From Mactromeris polynyma (taxonomy: Eukaryota > Mollusca > Bivalvia > Venerida > Mactridae): 64,000 nt of DNA. The stretch is from assembly GCA_032209605.1 (NCBI GenBank), contig JASFXZ010000013.1, forward strand, positions 11,057,901 to 11,121,900, in the 5' to 3' direction. Of this stretch, positions 1 to 10,958 are shown piece by piece; positions within the stretch are counted from its first letter, which is position 1, and every line of letters starts with the position of its first letter. The notes under the pieces are model-generated. The model saw only the letters and a program-made list of their open reading frames with translations. It was not told where the DNA came from and made no database searches. Made by a program: the position numbers and the translations under genes.

Positions 1-225
1 TCTGTGTTCTGATATTTGTATATTTGTGAATGAATTATTCTATGTATAGATTGTTAAATACACAGATATTATTTGGCAGAAAAAAATGTATGTAATGTGC
101 CTGCAATATTTATATTATATTTTCATATTAAAACACATGAACTAACTAATACCATTTATGTTATCCTGTAATAAAAGAGATTTATTTACAAACATTTGGT
201 TCGTTTTTTAAAGATATACTGTACC

Positions 226-330
226 ATATGAGATTGTCGGAAGTTCTCTCCCTTTATCCCTTCTATAGTGAATGTATATAGTACTAGAAGGGATAAAGGG
301 AGAGAACTTGTGACAATAACCTGTGTTACA
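226..330. mobile_element. Palindromic MITE-like element P, copy 1
   Basis: GTTCTCTCCCTTTATCCCTT at 244 pairs with its reverse complement ending near 309, around a short loop with a TATATAGTACTAG core. Outer ends GAGATTGTC and GTGACAATAACCTGTG match the family ends. This is the simplest, unexpanded copy. Confidence 0.7.
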
Positions 331-921
331 TACCAACCCTTACATACCAGAGATGTAAGTTTTTCGGGTATTCCCGGAATTCCGGGTTTTTAATATGGTA
401 TTTATAGAACATTGAGAGATGTTCCAGATGGCAACAGATGGATATGGTTTTTATCTCACATTCATTTCATAAATGACTTGTAACGAAGCCTTTCATTGGT
501 TGATACTAGGACAATAAGCTTAGCGACGGACATCTTGAAATAATGCATGAAAGACTCTTGGAAGTTGATTACAAATGACAAAAAAATGTCAGATGAATTG
601 AGCGGCTGTGAATTTGTAGAAACAATCCATCAAGAAAAAGTTGATATTAACATTTCCAATTGTGCTCATTGTTTCAAATCACTTGTTCACGACGTATTGA
701 AGATTCTTAAATTGTTATTAACATTCTGAAGCCATTGATTTCAGACGTGACATGAAAACTGTTTGAAAATACCGGCAGAATACAAAGAAACCAAACAATT
801 GAGAATGATACAAATTTGTATGATTTTTTGTCATTTGACAACGCATCAAGCCACATAAATGTTTGTGAAACTTTGTTACACAAGGAAGGATTAAATAATA
901 ACAATTATGCTACAATTAATA
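331..921. other. No gene seen
   Basis: Plain AT-rich DNA; the only structure is a small palindrome (CCCGGAATTCCGGG at about 372). The short ORF at 547-729 has no domain or homologue I recognise. Confidence 0.5.
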
Positions 922-1114
922 TACAGTCAAACCTGTGTTAAAGACCACCTGCGAACAAAGACCACTATTGCAAAACCTGTCTGCAAAGACCACTAGTTTT
1001 ATCTCCCATCAGACCATGTTCAATGATATTTAATCTGTTAATAGAGACCACCTGTAAACAAAGACCTCATTTTGCTGTTCCCATGGGTGGTCTTTACAGA
1101 CAGGTTTGACTGTA
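922..1114 (-). mobile_element. Tc1/mariner-type MITE B, copy 1
   Basis: Terminal inverted repeats TACAGTCAAACCTGT / ACAGGTTTGACTGTA bounded by TA. The interior has paired 'GACCACCTG' and 'CAGGTGGTC' blocks. Opposite orientation to the copies at 33.2 and 34.9 kb. No coding capacity. Confidence 0.8.
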
Positions 1115-1623
1115 CATGTATGTTAAAAAACTACACAACTCAAAACTTTGAAATGTATATTTATTGTTAAAACTGCAGTAAAAGCAATTAAATTTAAATC
1201 ATTCTCGATACATGTAACAACATTTCCTCAAAGTTTACTCTTGTGTCGTGACAACACAGTATGAATGATTTCAAGATTATTGTCGTAAACATATTCTTGC
1301 AAATTATACAGTATACCCTAAATCTGTTGACAAATGCAATAAAGTAACATAGTATGAAAGACTTGTGAAGCTTATGTAACAAATATCTGTGAAAACACAA
1401 CGGGAAGGGTGTAGACAGATAAACAGTAACAGTGCATTGCAAACACAATTGGTGTGAAATAGAAGAAAGCATCTTGTACGCTAGAGTTCCATCCCCTGAT
1501 TTCAAATCCATTATTGCATTTTCAAATGATTTATGATAAAATAGTCAATCTAGTTACACTTAATGTTATAATTCATCTGAATCTCTGAGATAATTCCATA
1601 AAAGCAAACCAGCGAGTTTAGAG

Positions 1624-2272
1624 CAAAGCCATAGAGACTTGAGCATAGACTCTTGAGCTTAGACACTTGATCATATACACTTGAGCTTAGACACTTAATA
1701 AGACTCTTGAGTGTAGGCACTTGAGCTTATACACTTGAGCATAGCCACTTGAGCTTAGACACTTGAGCTTAAACACTTTAGCTTAGACACTTGAGCATAT
1801 ACACTTGAGCATATACACTTGAGCTTAAACACTTGAGCTTAAACACTTGAGCTTAAACACTTTAGCTAAGACACTTGGGCTTAAACACTTGAGCTTAAAC
1901 ACTTGAGCTTAAACACTTGAGCTTAAACACTTGAGCTTAGACACTTGAGCATAGACACTTAATAAGACTCTTGAGCTTAGACACTTGAGCTTATACACTG
2001 GAGCATATACACTTGAGCTTAGACACTTGAGCATAGCCACTTGAGCTTAGACACTTTAGCTTAGACACTTGAGCTTAGACATTTGAGCATATACACTTGA
2101 GCTTAGACACTTAATAAGACTCTTGAGCTTAGACACTTGAGCTTAGACACTTGAGCATAGACACTTGAGCTTAGACACTTGAGCTTAGACACTTGAGCAT
2201 ATACACTTGAGCTTAAACACTTGAGCTTAAACACTTGAGCTTAGACACTTGAGCTTAGAGCATAGAGACTCT
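1624..2272. repeat. 14-bp minisatellite
   Basis: CACTTGAGCTTAGA and variants (CATATA, CTTAAA; an occasional TTAATAAGACTC block), about 45 copies. Downstream of the ANHX stop codon, so possibly in its 3' UTR. Confidence 0.9.
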
Positions 2273-2714
2273 ATTTCAGTTTTACAACATCCGACTCAGG
2301 TCCTCAAAGTCATCAAGAAACATACAAATTCAATGGAAACAGTAATCACTAGTACACTTCATACTGAACAGAAAAAATCTAAATATGAAAAATACAGTGA
2401 AAATGAATTGTCTGTTACAAAATGACATATTCAATGTCTACAGAAGACAGACACCACAACGACGATGTTTCGCACAAAAGGAAGAAGGATGAAGTGAACA
2501 AATACAAACAAGTTGTATTGGAAACTGATGTCTACCACGCCATCTTTTCTGTCGTTCCTCCACTGATCCTGTCTGTAGGTCAGTTTCACAACTTTGAAAG
2601 TGAACAAATGTCATCATGGCTTAACAATCAGACTCTTCTCTTGTAATAAAAGTGGTTTAGATGCAGCCTGTCTGTTAGGTATCATAAGTCCATGAGATTG
2701 CAAGTTCCTTGATG

Positions 2715-2789
2715 TCAGTCAGATTCCTGGGATGAACTCATATTCAACAAACCCTGTATGGCCTCAGCTACTACTCTGCCATAGGAAAC
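2715..2789 (-). CDS. ANHX: ANHX last coding exon
   Basis: Residues 879-902, VSYGRVVAEAIQGLLNMSSS... ending QESD and a TGA stop at 2717-2715. Acceptor GCATTCCAG after a pyrimidine-rich tract, phase 0 as required. The segment VVAEAIQGLL could form a short amphipathic helix. The 3' UTR then runs toward the 14-bp array at 1.6-2.3 kb; a TTTATT (minus-strand AATAAA) at 1160-1165 is a possible but distant poly(A) signal. Confidence 0.72.
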   Translation of the reverse strand, partial: VSYGRVVAEAIQGLLNMSSSQESD

Positions 2790-5700
2790 CTGGAATGCAA
2801 GAAACAAAAATTATTTTGAACAAAAAGCCAAGTCGTAACTGCCAAGACTAATTCAAGATCTTTTTGCCAATTAGGACACTGGAGGTCATAGGTTAAACCC
2901 CTGGCTTGGCGTATGGTTCTCCGTGACACTCTTGACTGGAAGTAAAACATCTAAACATCATTTCTCTTACACATCTGTATCATACGTGGAGGTTGTCAGC
3001 TGCTTGCATAAGAACAGGTTAGTACTGGTGGGTAATCCAAAAAACAGCGGTTTGGTTCCGAATTGAAATTCTGTTGAAAATAAATCATATATGTCAGCAT
3101 TTTCAGTGAAGTCAATGAGCACATTTTATGGGAATTAGTCCTAGGAAAATGCTAATGATGTTACCTCTAGTTCCGGGCTGACAGACTGAGCCATACTATG
3201 CTGCATAGACTGTGAGCTGATTGGCTGAGTCTCTGATGAAACTTGTACACTCATTGGTGCATAGTGGTATGTTATCTGCATGTTGATTGGCTGCAACTCC
3301 TCACTGAAACAGGGTACATGTAAGCTCATTGGACAATATTCAGCTTCTAATAAGATAGTCTGGTTACCCTCTGCATTACGGTAAGTTGGTCTACAACTGA
3401 AATTGTACAAAAATATTGTGAATGCATTCATTGGTCCACAAAACCGTACTAAAATCAGTATTTCTTAGGTGCTGAAAACTTTGTGGTATAATGTAGAAAT
3501 CATTTGTGGACTTCTTGAAGCAGTTCAGACAAATATGCATTATCAACCTTTTACATTCAAAGTGATTCCTTTTGTCAATCAGTGTATCTTGCTACTATAT
3601 TTAGCAAAGTATGGTAGTAATTTGTTTGCAATACATTGTTTGAAGTCAACTTCTTGCAAGAGCAACGTGTACACTTATTTACACAGGCTTATAGAATAGT
3701 CTTTACTTAAGAATCATCTCACCCTCTTTCCTTTGTCATGTCCAATGGTCCACTCTCCATCCTCATGTCAAGCGGTCGATCTTCATTAGATCTCTTTAAT
3801 GGAACAACTTGATCATTGCATGGTAACTGTTGCTGAGTAATGTCACAGATCTTTGATTCCACCTCTGAGCATATCTGAAATGGAGTTTTGTGATGTTATT
3901 TTTAAGAATAGAACTGATGAAAACAAGCATCAAGTTATTGTAATCAAATTCAGTCCTTTCTACATAAGAGTGATTGCTATCTACAACTGGACTTAACGAT
4001 TGCCATCTTGATAAATCTTTATGTTCTTCGTAAGGTACTTGATAAAAGACAATACTATCAAACCAATCAGAATACATGTAAATTGACATTACCATAATTA
4101 TAAAATTGCCATCAAAATTAGCATGAAACTTAATTTGGAAAAAATGTTTAGTTAAAACTTATTTATTTTACATTGATTCTCAGACGAGTTCCCACACCTT
4201 CCTGGCTACCAACCAGTACTTGCGCCAAATTCAAATATTTTGAAGTTTGTGATCAATCCCCGCTAATCACAGGGCTCGAACTCATGACCTTTGGATCAGA
4301 GTCAGATGCTCTAACCCTCGACCACTGAGCCTAAAATGATTGGTTGTTTCATGACAATAAAAAAATTACCCGAGCTGCTAAATCAACAGGAGACTGTACA
4401 GTAGATTCAATGTTGTTACAAAGTTTCTGTAGAGCATGTAGGCTTTCTATACCAACATCTTTCACTTCTTCCTTACATTTATCACAAATCAGGAATGATT
4501 TCTCACCTTTGCCTTTATTCAGGCATGCTTCAAGTGTGCACTTCATACTGTGTGAGATTGTTACCTTATTGGGACATTCTTGTCTCACACTGTATGGTAC
4601 AGAACGATTCATTTGATCATTTTGTCTAGCTTTTCTACAAATAAAGTCATTGTCAACACATTTTATGTTTGGTTTTACATTGAATTTGTTTGATGATGAA
4701 GTTCTATTAGATGTAAGTTGTCCATTGTGAGAAGTAGCTTCATTACCATGTTTCAAAGAATATCTACCCTTTCCAAGATTTTCAATATCTGTGCCTATAT
4801 CATTTATCATGTCACAGTAATTAGAATGTTCAGCTGCAAGAGCTTCCCTTGTTAAATGTTTGGCCTTGCAACTATCAATGCATTTCCATTCAAAGTCTTT
4901 ACTTTTAGCCTTACAGTCTTCAATACTTTTCCATTTAACATCTTTTCTAAGTTCACTGATAGTTTGAGAGTGGTTGGCACTTTTCCAAGAGTATCCTTTA
5001 TCATCATGTATGTCATTCAGAGGTATGAGATTGTGACCCGAGTTAACTGTATGGGTAGAACATTGCAGACCCTTCCATTTGTCTCTACATTTTTGTTCAA
5101 CAGTATTATTTGATTTCTGACAATTTGAGACAGTGGTATGGGCACAAACACATTTTTCTGGATTCTGGATTGTACAGTCCTCTCTCCTCTGGTTAACAGC
5201 AAATGGGGTTCTCACAACAGGTCCCGTAGCTAACACATCAATGGTGTTTACTGCCACGTTAGATTCTGGCATAAAATACTGAATCTGATCAGAAAGTGCT
5301 GTAGAATACATGCTTGGGGTAAACGTATTTGATTGAGAACTGTGGTCTTCAGCCATATTATAGATAATATCGGTATTTTCTTGTATAGGAGATTTCAGAT
5401 GATGGTGCTTCCTTATTTGGTCATTGGGTGACAAATTTGAGGGCGATACAAACTCTTCATCTTGGATTGATGTCCAATTTCCATACACAATTGGTCCAGG
5501 TTGTGGTATACCTTCACTCCAACTGCATGCATCCAGCAAATACTTAAATTGCGATTCACTGTCTGAATGTTCGAGGGGTAAGGTATAATCTGATATATTA
5601 ATATTTGCCGTACTGTACATGTCTTGACCTGAAGTCTGACTAGTTTCTGTCGAAACTGTTCCCATCCTATCAGAAGCATTGAGTGACCTATCTAAATTTT

Positions 5701-8700
5701 CTAAGGTACGTTTTGAAGTATGAACCCAATCTGTATCCACATTGTTATTATAGTCAACTTGCCTTTCTTCAGTCATATCTTTCACCTTATCATTCTCATT
5801 CAAAGGCATCAGTTCTGTTACACAGCCCAGTTCATCAATATTTTCATTTACTGCAACAATCTCTGGATTATTTGTCAAGGTATCATTTTCTGATTGTGTT
5901 GCAGCATCACACATCTTTCTCTTCCTTCTTCGATGTGAAACATTACTTTTAACATTGGGTGGCTGACTAGTGGTCGACATGTTTTGACTACTGTCAGGTA
6001 ATGTTTCCATGTGTTTCTGATACTTCCTGCGAGCATTTTGGAACCATGTAGTAACCTGTAATAATCAGTAAAAGACATTATAAGAGACTTACAAAGTATA
6101 GTCACATCTGAAAACATTTGACAGACTTGACTCATAAATTGAGCATTTAATGCAAATATTATAACTCAGTTCAGTTAAAAAAGCAGTTATAGTTTTATGT
6201 CAAACTGAAGACCTGGATTATAAATAGCATCGCTTTTTTCCTGATAAAGTTGGTTTCGGTAAAGGGGTCCATTCCCAATCAAATATAGTACATTTATGTC
6301 TTTATCCAAAACCTAACCAGAAAATACCCAACATCAGCAAGGGCTTAACATGGAAACTCAGCAATGATTATTTTTGATAGGTTTACATCATGATACATTG
6401 TAATAGCAAAAACTGCTATAACTCATCAAAAAATCTTAGTGTTGCCATTTGTATCAAGTGAAAAAATATTATCATGGACAATAAAATATTTTGTTCAATA
6501 AATCTTAATTTTGTTTTCTTAATTTACACAGTCACGATGCTAATTTTCACAATCACTCCAGACCAGCCGTGCGTTCGGTTAAGGCTAACACTTGCACAAG
6601 TTAAGAAACTGTGCACGCATTGCCAAAAAGTACGCGCCCTTCGCTAGCTATCTCTGAGATGCTCGAGCGAGTGGGTGCTCAGTGGGCGCGTACTTTTTGG
6701 CAAACAGAGCGTTGGGTTGCAAAATGCGTGCACAGTTTCTTCACTCGTGCGAGTGTTAGCCTTAACTGAACGCACGGCAGGATTCATTCTCAAGATGGTG
6801 AAAAAAAAGCACTGTAATAGTCAATTCAAGACTTCCGAACAGGTTGCAAATGATGCCTTCTACAGGTCTGTGCCACCTGGGTAGGAGAGCTTTATATGAG
6901 GATTTCTGAGTATCCAATGTGTCGGATGTAAAAATATTATATATTTCAAATTTTAAAAAATTAGTCCGATTGTGTACCTGTCTGACTGTAATTCCTGCCA
7001 GCTTTGCCAGTCTTGCCTTTGTGGATTTACAAGGATATGGATAAGTATTGTGAGCATTGAACCATTTTGTTAACTCTGACACGGCCTTCGTTGGTAAAAG
7101 TCTGCGGGGACGAAGTCCAAGTGGGCATATGCTCTCTGGAGGTGGGTTCCTTAAATAACACAGAGAGAATGCTCATAAACTTAACTATACTGAAACACAT
7201 TTCAGACTTTTTGGTACCATCATGTGTGAATTTTGGGTTTCAACAGATTGAGGTATGGGTACGAATGAAGTAAAACAAATTTAGGTCATATATATTTCAC
7301 TGTAATTATTTTAATAAATGTGACGATATAAAAAGTGACCAATTAGAAAAGCGTTTCAGTCTATGCGAAAGACACAGAAATATTACTAGACCGGAGGACT
7401 GGTAAACTTAGAAGTATTACTGGTCCCGGCAGAATATTACTGGCCCCGGAGGAGTGATAAACTTAGAAGTATTACTGGTCCGGACAGAATATTACTGGCC
7501 CCGGAGGACTGGTAAACTTAGAAGTATTACTGGGCCCGGCAGAATATTACTGGCCTTGGAGGAGTGATAAACTTAGAAGTATTACTGGTCCCGGCAGAAT
7601 ATTACTGGCCCCGGAGGACTGGTAAACTTAGAAGTATTACTGGTCCGGACAGAATATTACTGGCCCCGGAGGACTGGTAAACTTAGGAGTATTACTGGTC
7701 CGGACAGAATATTACTGGCCCCGGAGGAGTGATAAACTTAGAAGTATTACTGGTCCGGACAGAATATTACTGGCCCCGGAGGACTGGTAAACTTAGATGT
7801 ATTACTGGTCCGGACAGAATATTACTGGCCCCGGAGGACTGGTAAACTTAGATGTATTACTGGTCCGGACAGAATATTACTGGCCCCGGAGGACTGGTAA
7901 ACTTAGAAGTATTACTGGTCCGGACAGAATATTACTGGCCCCAGAGGATTGGTAAACTTAGAAGTATTACTGGTCCGGACAGAATATTACTGGCCCCGGA
8001 GGATTGGTAAACTTAGAAGTATTACTGGTCCGGACAGAATATTACTGGCCCCGGAGGATTGGTAAACTTAGAAGTATTACTGGTCCGGACAGAATATTAA
8101 TGGCCCGGAAATTAATAATGACCAAAATCGTCAAATATTCTATTATATTAAGCTATTTAATTTGGTTAAAGTCTAATAAAAAACTTGCTATAAACCAATG
8201 AAAATCGATGAAGACAGTTATGGGGCATATTGAAATATTCAGTCAAGATATGGCTATTTTTGTTCATGGGGAATCCACCAGCCAGGATCGAGGGCTAGTT
8301 TGTGAATTTCATTGTTCCCCTTTATAATTTACCGCGGCCATTGTCCAGTGGTTAGTGCGCTGGACTTATAACCCGGCGATCTGGGTTCGATTCCCGGTCG
8401 CGGCAGGTCATACCCTTCCATGAAAATTTGACAAAAATGTCGATTTTCCTCCACATGTGTAGAATTTGCCGGCTCCTTGTGGAAGGGTAAGTTAGTACTG
8501 GTAAGAATTCAGTCCCAGAAAAACTGGTTAGGTGAACCCGCCGCCATATATAACTGAAATATCGTTGAGAAACGGCGTTAAACCCGATGAAACAAACAAA
8601 CAAACATATTTTACTGGTCAGGTTCGAGGTCCAACGGTCATTCGCATTGACTGGCGTTTGAGTGTATACCACATACCTTTATACTGTAGACATTTTTCAT

Positions 8701-10958
8701 TCAATATTCAGCTAATGGACTCCATTTGTCCAAAAGTCTGTTTCAAGTGAATGTTTCATGCCAATGTAGAAGTAGCCATGCCATGGTTACCGGAACATAA
8801 TACTTGCCCAGAAACAATACTTGCCATTGTATTTGAGATATGACCTTGACACAACTAAGATCATCTGATAATCTTATGATTGTAATGGAAGTAGTTAAAA
8901 TGAACTAAAATATGTATGAATAGTATAAAGACATTATCTCTTAAACCAATTAAATAATACACCATAATATAAAAGACTGAACCTAGATCTTTATAAATTT
9001 CAAGATAATATTTATTGAAAATTGTGCATGTATCTAAAATATGGCACTTACTTTTGTCTTACCCTGTACTTTATGAGTGCAGTAAGGTCACCTTTGTGTT
9101 CAGCTTGATACTTCTGATAATTGGCTTCATCCCACAAGTTGAGAAATATTGGTTTTGAAAAACTTTCTCTTGTCTGAAAACAAAGTTTAACTTCAAGCAT
9201 ACACAAATCAATATGGCAGACTTTCATTTTTATCTCAGATAAAGGCACATGTATACTCAATAAATGTTATATACTCAAAATGTAAGAAATTATAACAGAT
9301 TTATGAGATATGTTCTTGATATAATCAATCGATTTATTAATTTCTATATCACCTAACATTTTAGACAATAGATTAGGATATGCTTTTGGGTGTTTTTGTT
9401 GTTTTTAAGGTCCAACAAAGATTGTTCATGTACTTGTAAATTCAGCCTGGTCAGAAATCGTGTAAATATCTAAAGTGATTAATTTCACTGATAATGAATT
9501 TAAATATTTCAATGCAAAAATAACATAGAAATAGTTCATGTCTCTCAAAGTTCCGTGAAAATTATTGTTAATCATGAAAATAACTTTCAATGAAATTTTG
9601 ACGAAATTCTATAAGCAATGTTTACGATTAATCTCTCAGTACTAGTCACATGAGTATTGAAACTTACAGGAGCAATATTGAAAAAAAGTCCGTTATTATC
9701 ATTGTAAAACATTTTCTTTTCAATTAACAAATGTGAAGTAGATCTATCTACACAATTATTTACTGAAGAAAATTTCGTAGGTGGTAAATGATAATTAATA
9801 TGCAATTACGTGAACCGAGAAAAATGCGTACACCGGTAAATGAAATCAACGAATACGGATCGAACAACGTTGGGTGCGATAATTTCAAAATCACGACTTA
9901 TCGACGATAAATGAAATTGTCGCAAATGCGTCAATTTTTTAAAATTCTTCCTGTTTTCGATGCCTCAAACTATCATTGTAACATAAATGGTGTTCTTAAA
10001 GCCAGTGCTTTAAGACATAGACCATCTTGCTCGCAATTAAATGAATTCGTCATAAATGTTTTTTTATGTCAATTACTCCAAACAAGACGGGTAAGGTTTG
10101 TCGCGCAAAATAGAATCACGTTCATGGGCATTTCATCACCGTTTTTTGAACGATTTGCAAAAGCAAAAATATATACTAAATGGTCGATTTAAAGACGAAC
10201 AATGTTTCATTTTTATAAAAGAAACCCGCAACTGTTGGATGTACAGCAATCATGAATAAAAAGTCTCGTCTAACGTTCAACAAGTACCACAAACTGCCAC
10301 GTTCTTGTCTGACGAACCTGGTATCGCCGCATTTATCTCCAAGAACGACCCTTTCATATACTGGGTGCATAGTAAAGCAACGAACAGTAACATATATCAT
10401 GTCTTGATTATGTGACAAGGGATCGAACTCACTACCTCCCACAATCGAAGCGGACATATTTCCAACCGAGCTGCTGATGCCGTTAGTTTGACAGTATCAA
10501 ATAACAATACTGATTTTCGCACGTAAAAACCTATTTCTTTTCATATTAAGTTAAAACATGAAACAATCAATGAACTTCATGAAGGCAAAATGTCCATAAT
10601 CGAGATGCACTGCCAACAAACCGTTCAATTTATAATTGTGAATATATACTCGTAAAATATAATAATTTTATTAAGATAACTACATTACCTTAAGTATTTC
10701 TATAACATCCAACCAACATCCTTGATGCAATTTATGCTTCAAAAACATCTGTAGAAAATCTTCATTTTGTGTCAAACGACCCATGGTGTCTAGTTCCAAA
10801 CTGTTGAAGAACTTTTCAAACTCAGACATATGTTTTCCTCTGACTAACTGCTTCGAAATGTCCACAATTTGTGCATCGCTCAAATTGTTAATCTGTATTT
10901 CAACACTTTCTGCGTTTTTAGCATCAGATTTAGACTGAATGTTTGCGTTATCACTCAT
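2715..10958 (-). CDS. ANHX: ANHX-like homeobox transcription factor, whole gene (7 coding exons)
   Basis: Seven minus-strand exons join without a phase break: 10958-10689, 9173-9052, 7149-6978, 6055-4370, 3874-3723, 3396-3165 and 2789-2715. They give about 902 aa. Residues ~20-135 resemble the SIX1 N-terminal domain, ending LWDEANYQKY...KYRVRQK. A linker NPPPESICPLGL follows, then a homeodomain (about 145-207) ending WFQNARRKYQKH, then a ~560-residue polar, apparently disordered region. The SIX-like domain, the NPPP-x-S-x-CP-x-GL linker and the homeodomain in that order match what I know of vertebrate anomalous homeobox (ANHX). The expected role is a nuclear sequence-specific DNA-binding regulator; targets are unknown. 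The start at 10958 is the ATG just before the SIX-like domain. The frame is also open upstream to 11156, so a longer N-terminus is possible. Introns hold a 55-bp minisatellite, SINEs and a GC-rich MITE. Confidence 0.85.
2840..3090 (+). mobile_element. Degraded SINE related to the one at 8.3 kb
   Basis: Contains a decayed B box (GGTTAAACCCC) at about 2892 and the shared body motif GGTTAGTACTGGT at about 3017. No clear tail. In the last ANHX intron. Confidence 0.5.
3165..3396 (-). CDS. ANHX: ANHX exon 6
   Basis: Residues 801-878. Acceptor AATTTCAG, donor GTAACA, phase 0 out. It encodes a Q/S/M-rich stretch with loosely repeated motifs (YCPMSLHV, QPINMQI, YAPMSVQV, QPISSQS), about 15-20 residues apart, possibly an activation-type region. 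No known domain. Confidence 0.75.
3723..3874 (-). CDS. ANHX: ANHX exon 5
   Basis: Residues 751-801, starting ICSEVESKICDITQQQ and ending with MTKERG split at the donor. Acceptor ATTTCAG, donor GTGAGA, phase 2. It is low in hydrophobic residues; no domain recognised. It is supported by phase continuity with both neighbours. Confidence 0.75.
4185..4335 (-). mobile_element. tRNA-derived SINE head, minus strand
   Basis: Read on the minus strand it has GGCTCAGTGGTCGAGGGTTA, a cloverleaf-like middle and B box GAGTTCGAGCC. The body motif CCAACCAGTACT (minus strand AGTACTGGTTGG) is shared with 44.87 kb. In the ANHX intron between exons 4 and 5. Confidence 0.6.
4370..6055 (-). CDS. ANHX: ANHX exon 4: homeodomain helix 3 and long disordered region
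   Basis: A 1686-bp exon encoding residues 189-750. It opens with recognition helix VTTWFQNARRKYQKH (W48, F49, N51, R53 conserved; glutamine at position 50). A basic patch HRRRKRK near residue 220 could be a nuclear localisation signal. The rest is rich in S, T, N, D, E and K and has no domain I recognise. Near the end is a cysteine set (CTLEAC, then ~13 residues later CDKC) that could bind zinc. The exon ends at CGG|GTAATT, phase 0. Confidence 0.87.
6566..6778. mobile_element. GC-rich foldback MITE
   Basis: GCCGTGCGTTCGGTTAAGGC pairs with its inverse at 6778; arms of about 55 bp, plus inner AAGTACGCGCCC / GGGCGCGTACTTTTT arms. In the ANHX intron between exons 3 and 4. A decayed relative is at 36528-36655. 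Confidence 0.75.
6978..7149 (-). CDS. ANHX: ANHX exon 3: linker and homeodomain helices 1-2
   Basis: Residues 131-188, 57 whole codons after the completed lysine. The NPPPESICPLGL linker is followed by homeodomain helix 1 (SELTKWF), the loop NAHNTYPYP, and helix 2 up to GITVRQ. From the WF to the conserved Q it has the same spacing as PBX-type TALE homeodomains, three residues longer than SIX. The exon ends between homeodomain positions 44 and 45, a common homeobox intron site. The acceptor is AAG instead of CAG, donor GTACAC. Confidence 0.88.
7385..8108. repeat. 55-bp minisatellite
   Basis: ATTACTGGTCCGGACAGAAT + ATTACTGGCCCCGGAGGACT + GGTAAACTTAGAAGT, about 13 copies. Each unit has two ATTACTGG starts, so it arose from a duplicated half-unit. 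In the ANHX intron between exons 2 and 3. Confidence 0.92.
8330..8610 (+). mobile_element. tRNA-derived SINE with AAAC tail
   Basis: Starts with a tRNA-like head: an A-box-like TTGTCCAGTGG and a perfect B box GGTTCGATTCC, with pairable acceptor ends. A central body follows (with TTAGTACTGGT, CCAGAAAAACTGG and CGGCGTTAAACCC) and a GAAACAAACAAACAAACA tail. The layout fits the molluscan SINEs with a conserved central domain (the Nin-DC type, from general knowledge). It lies in the ANHX intron between exons 2 and 3. Confidence 0.8.
9052..9173 (-). CDS. ANHX: ANHX exon 2: SIX-like domain, second half
   Basis: Residues 91-131. The acceptor is TTTTCAG and the donor GTAAGT. The encoded LWDEANYQKYQAEHKGDL followed by IKYRVRQK parallels the end of the SIX domain (LW..AHY.EAE...G..L..V.KYRVRRK). 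The last lysine codon is split AA|G with the next exon. Confidence 0.88.
9174..10688 (-). other. ANHX intron 1, nothing recognised
   Basis: AT-rich, no repeat family of this window and no exon-like segment with matching phase. Confidence 0.5.
10689..10958 (-). CDS. ANHX: ANHX exon 1: SIX-like domain, first half
   Basis: Encodes residues 1-90, starting MSDNANIQ. The part ISKQLVRGKHMSEFEKFF...NEDFLQMFLKHKLHQGCW has the helical pattern of the SIX N-terminal domain (compare the 'L..G....L..FL..L' and 'A...H.G....L' spacing in SIX1). It ends EILK at a GTAATG donor, phase 0. The frame stays open upstream to 11156, but that stretch contains a near-repeat (two copies of VNFT) and looks like leader. 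The start codon is therefore a best guess. Confidence 0.75.

Noticed and set aside
7385..8108. CRISPR-like regular repeats (also the arrays at 22.3, 29.7 and 41.6 kb)
   Set aside because: Units are contiguous, with no unique spacers of constant length, and the window is eukaryotic. They are minisatellites.
8330..8405. A tRNA gene
   Set aside because: Both internal promoter boxes are present, but the cloverleaf is imperfect and the sequence runs straight into a SINE body and AAAC tail.
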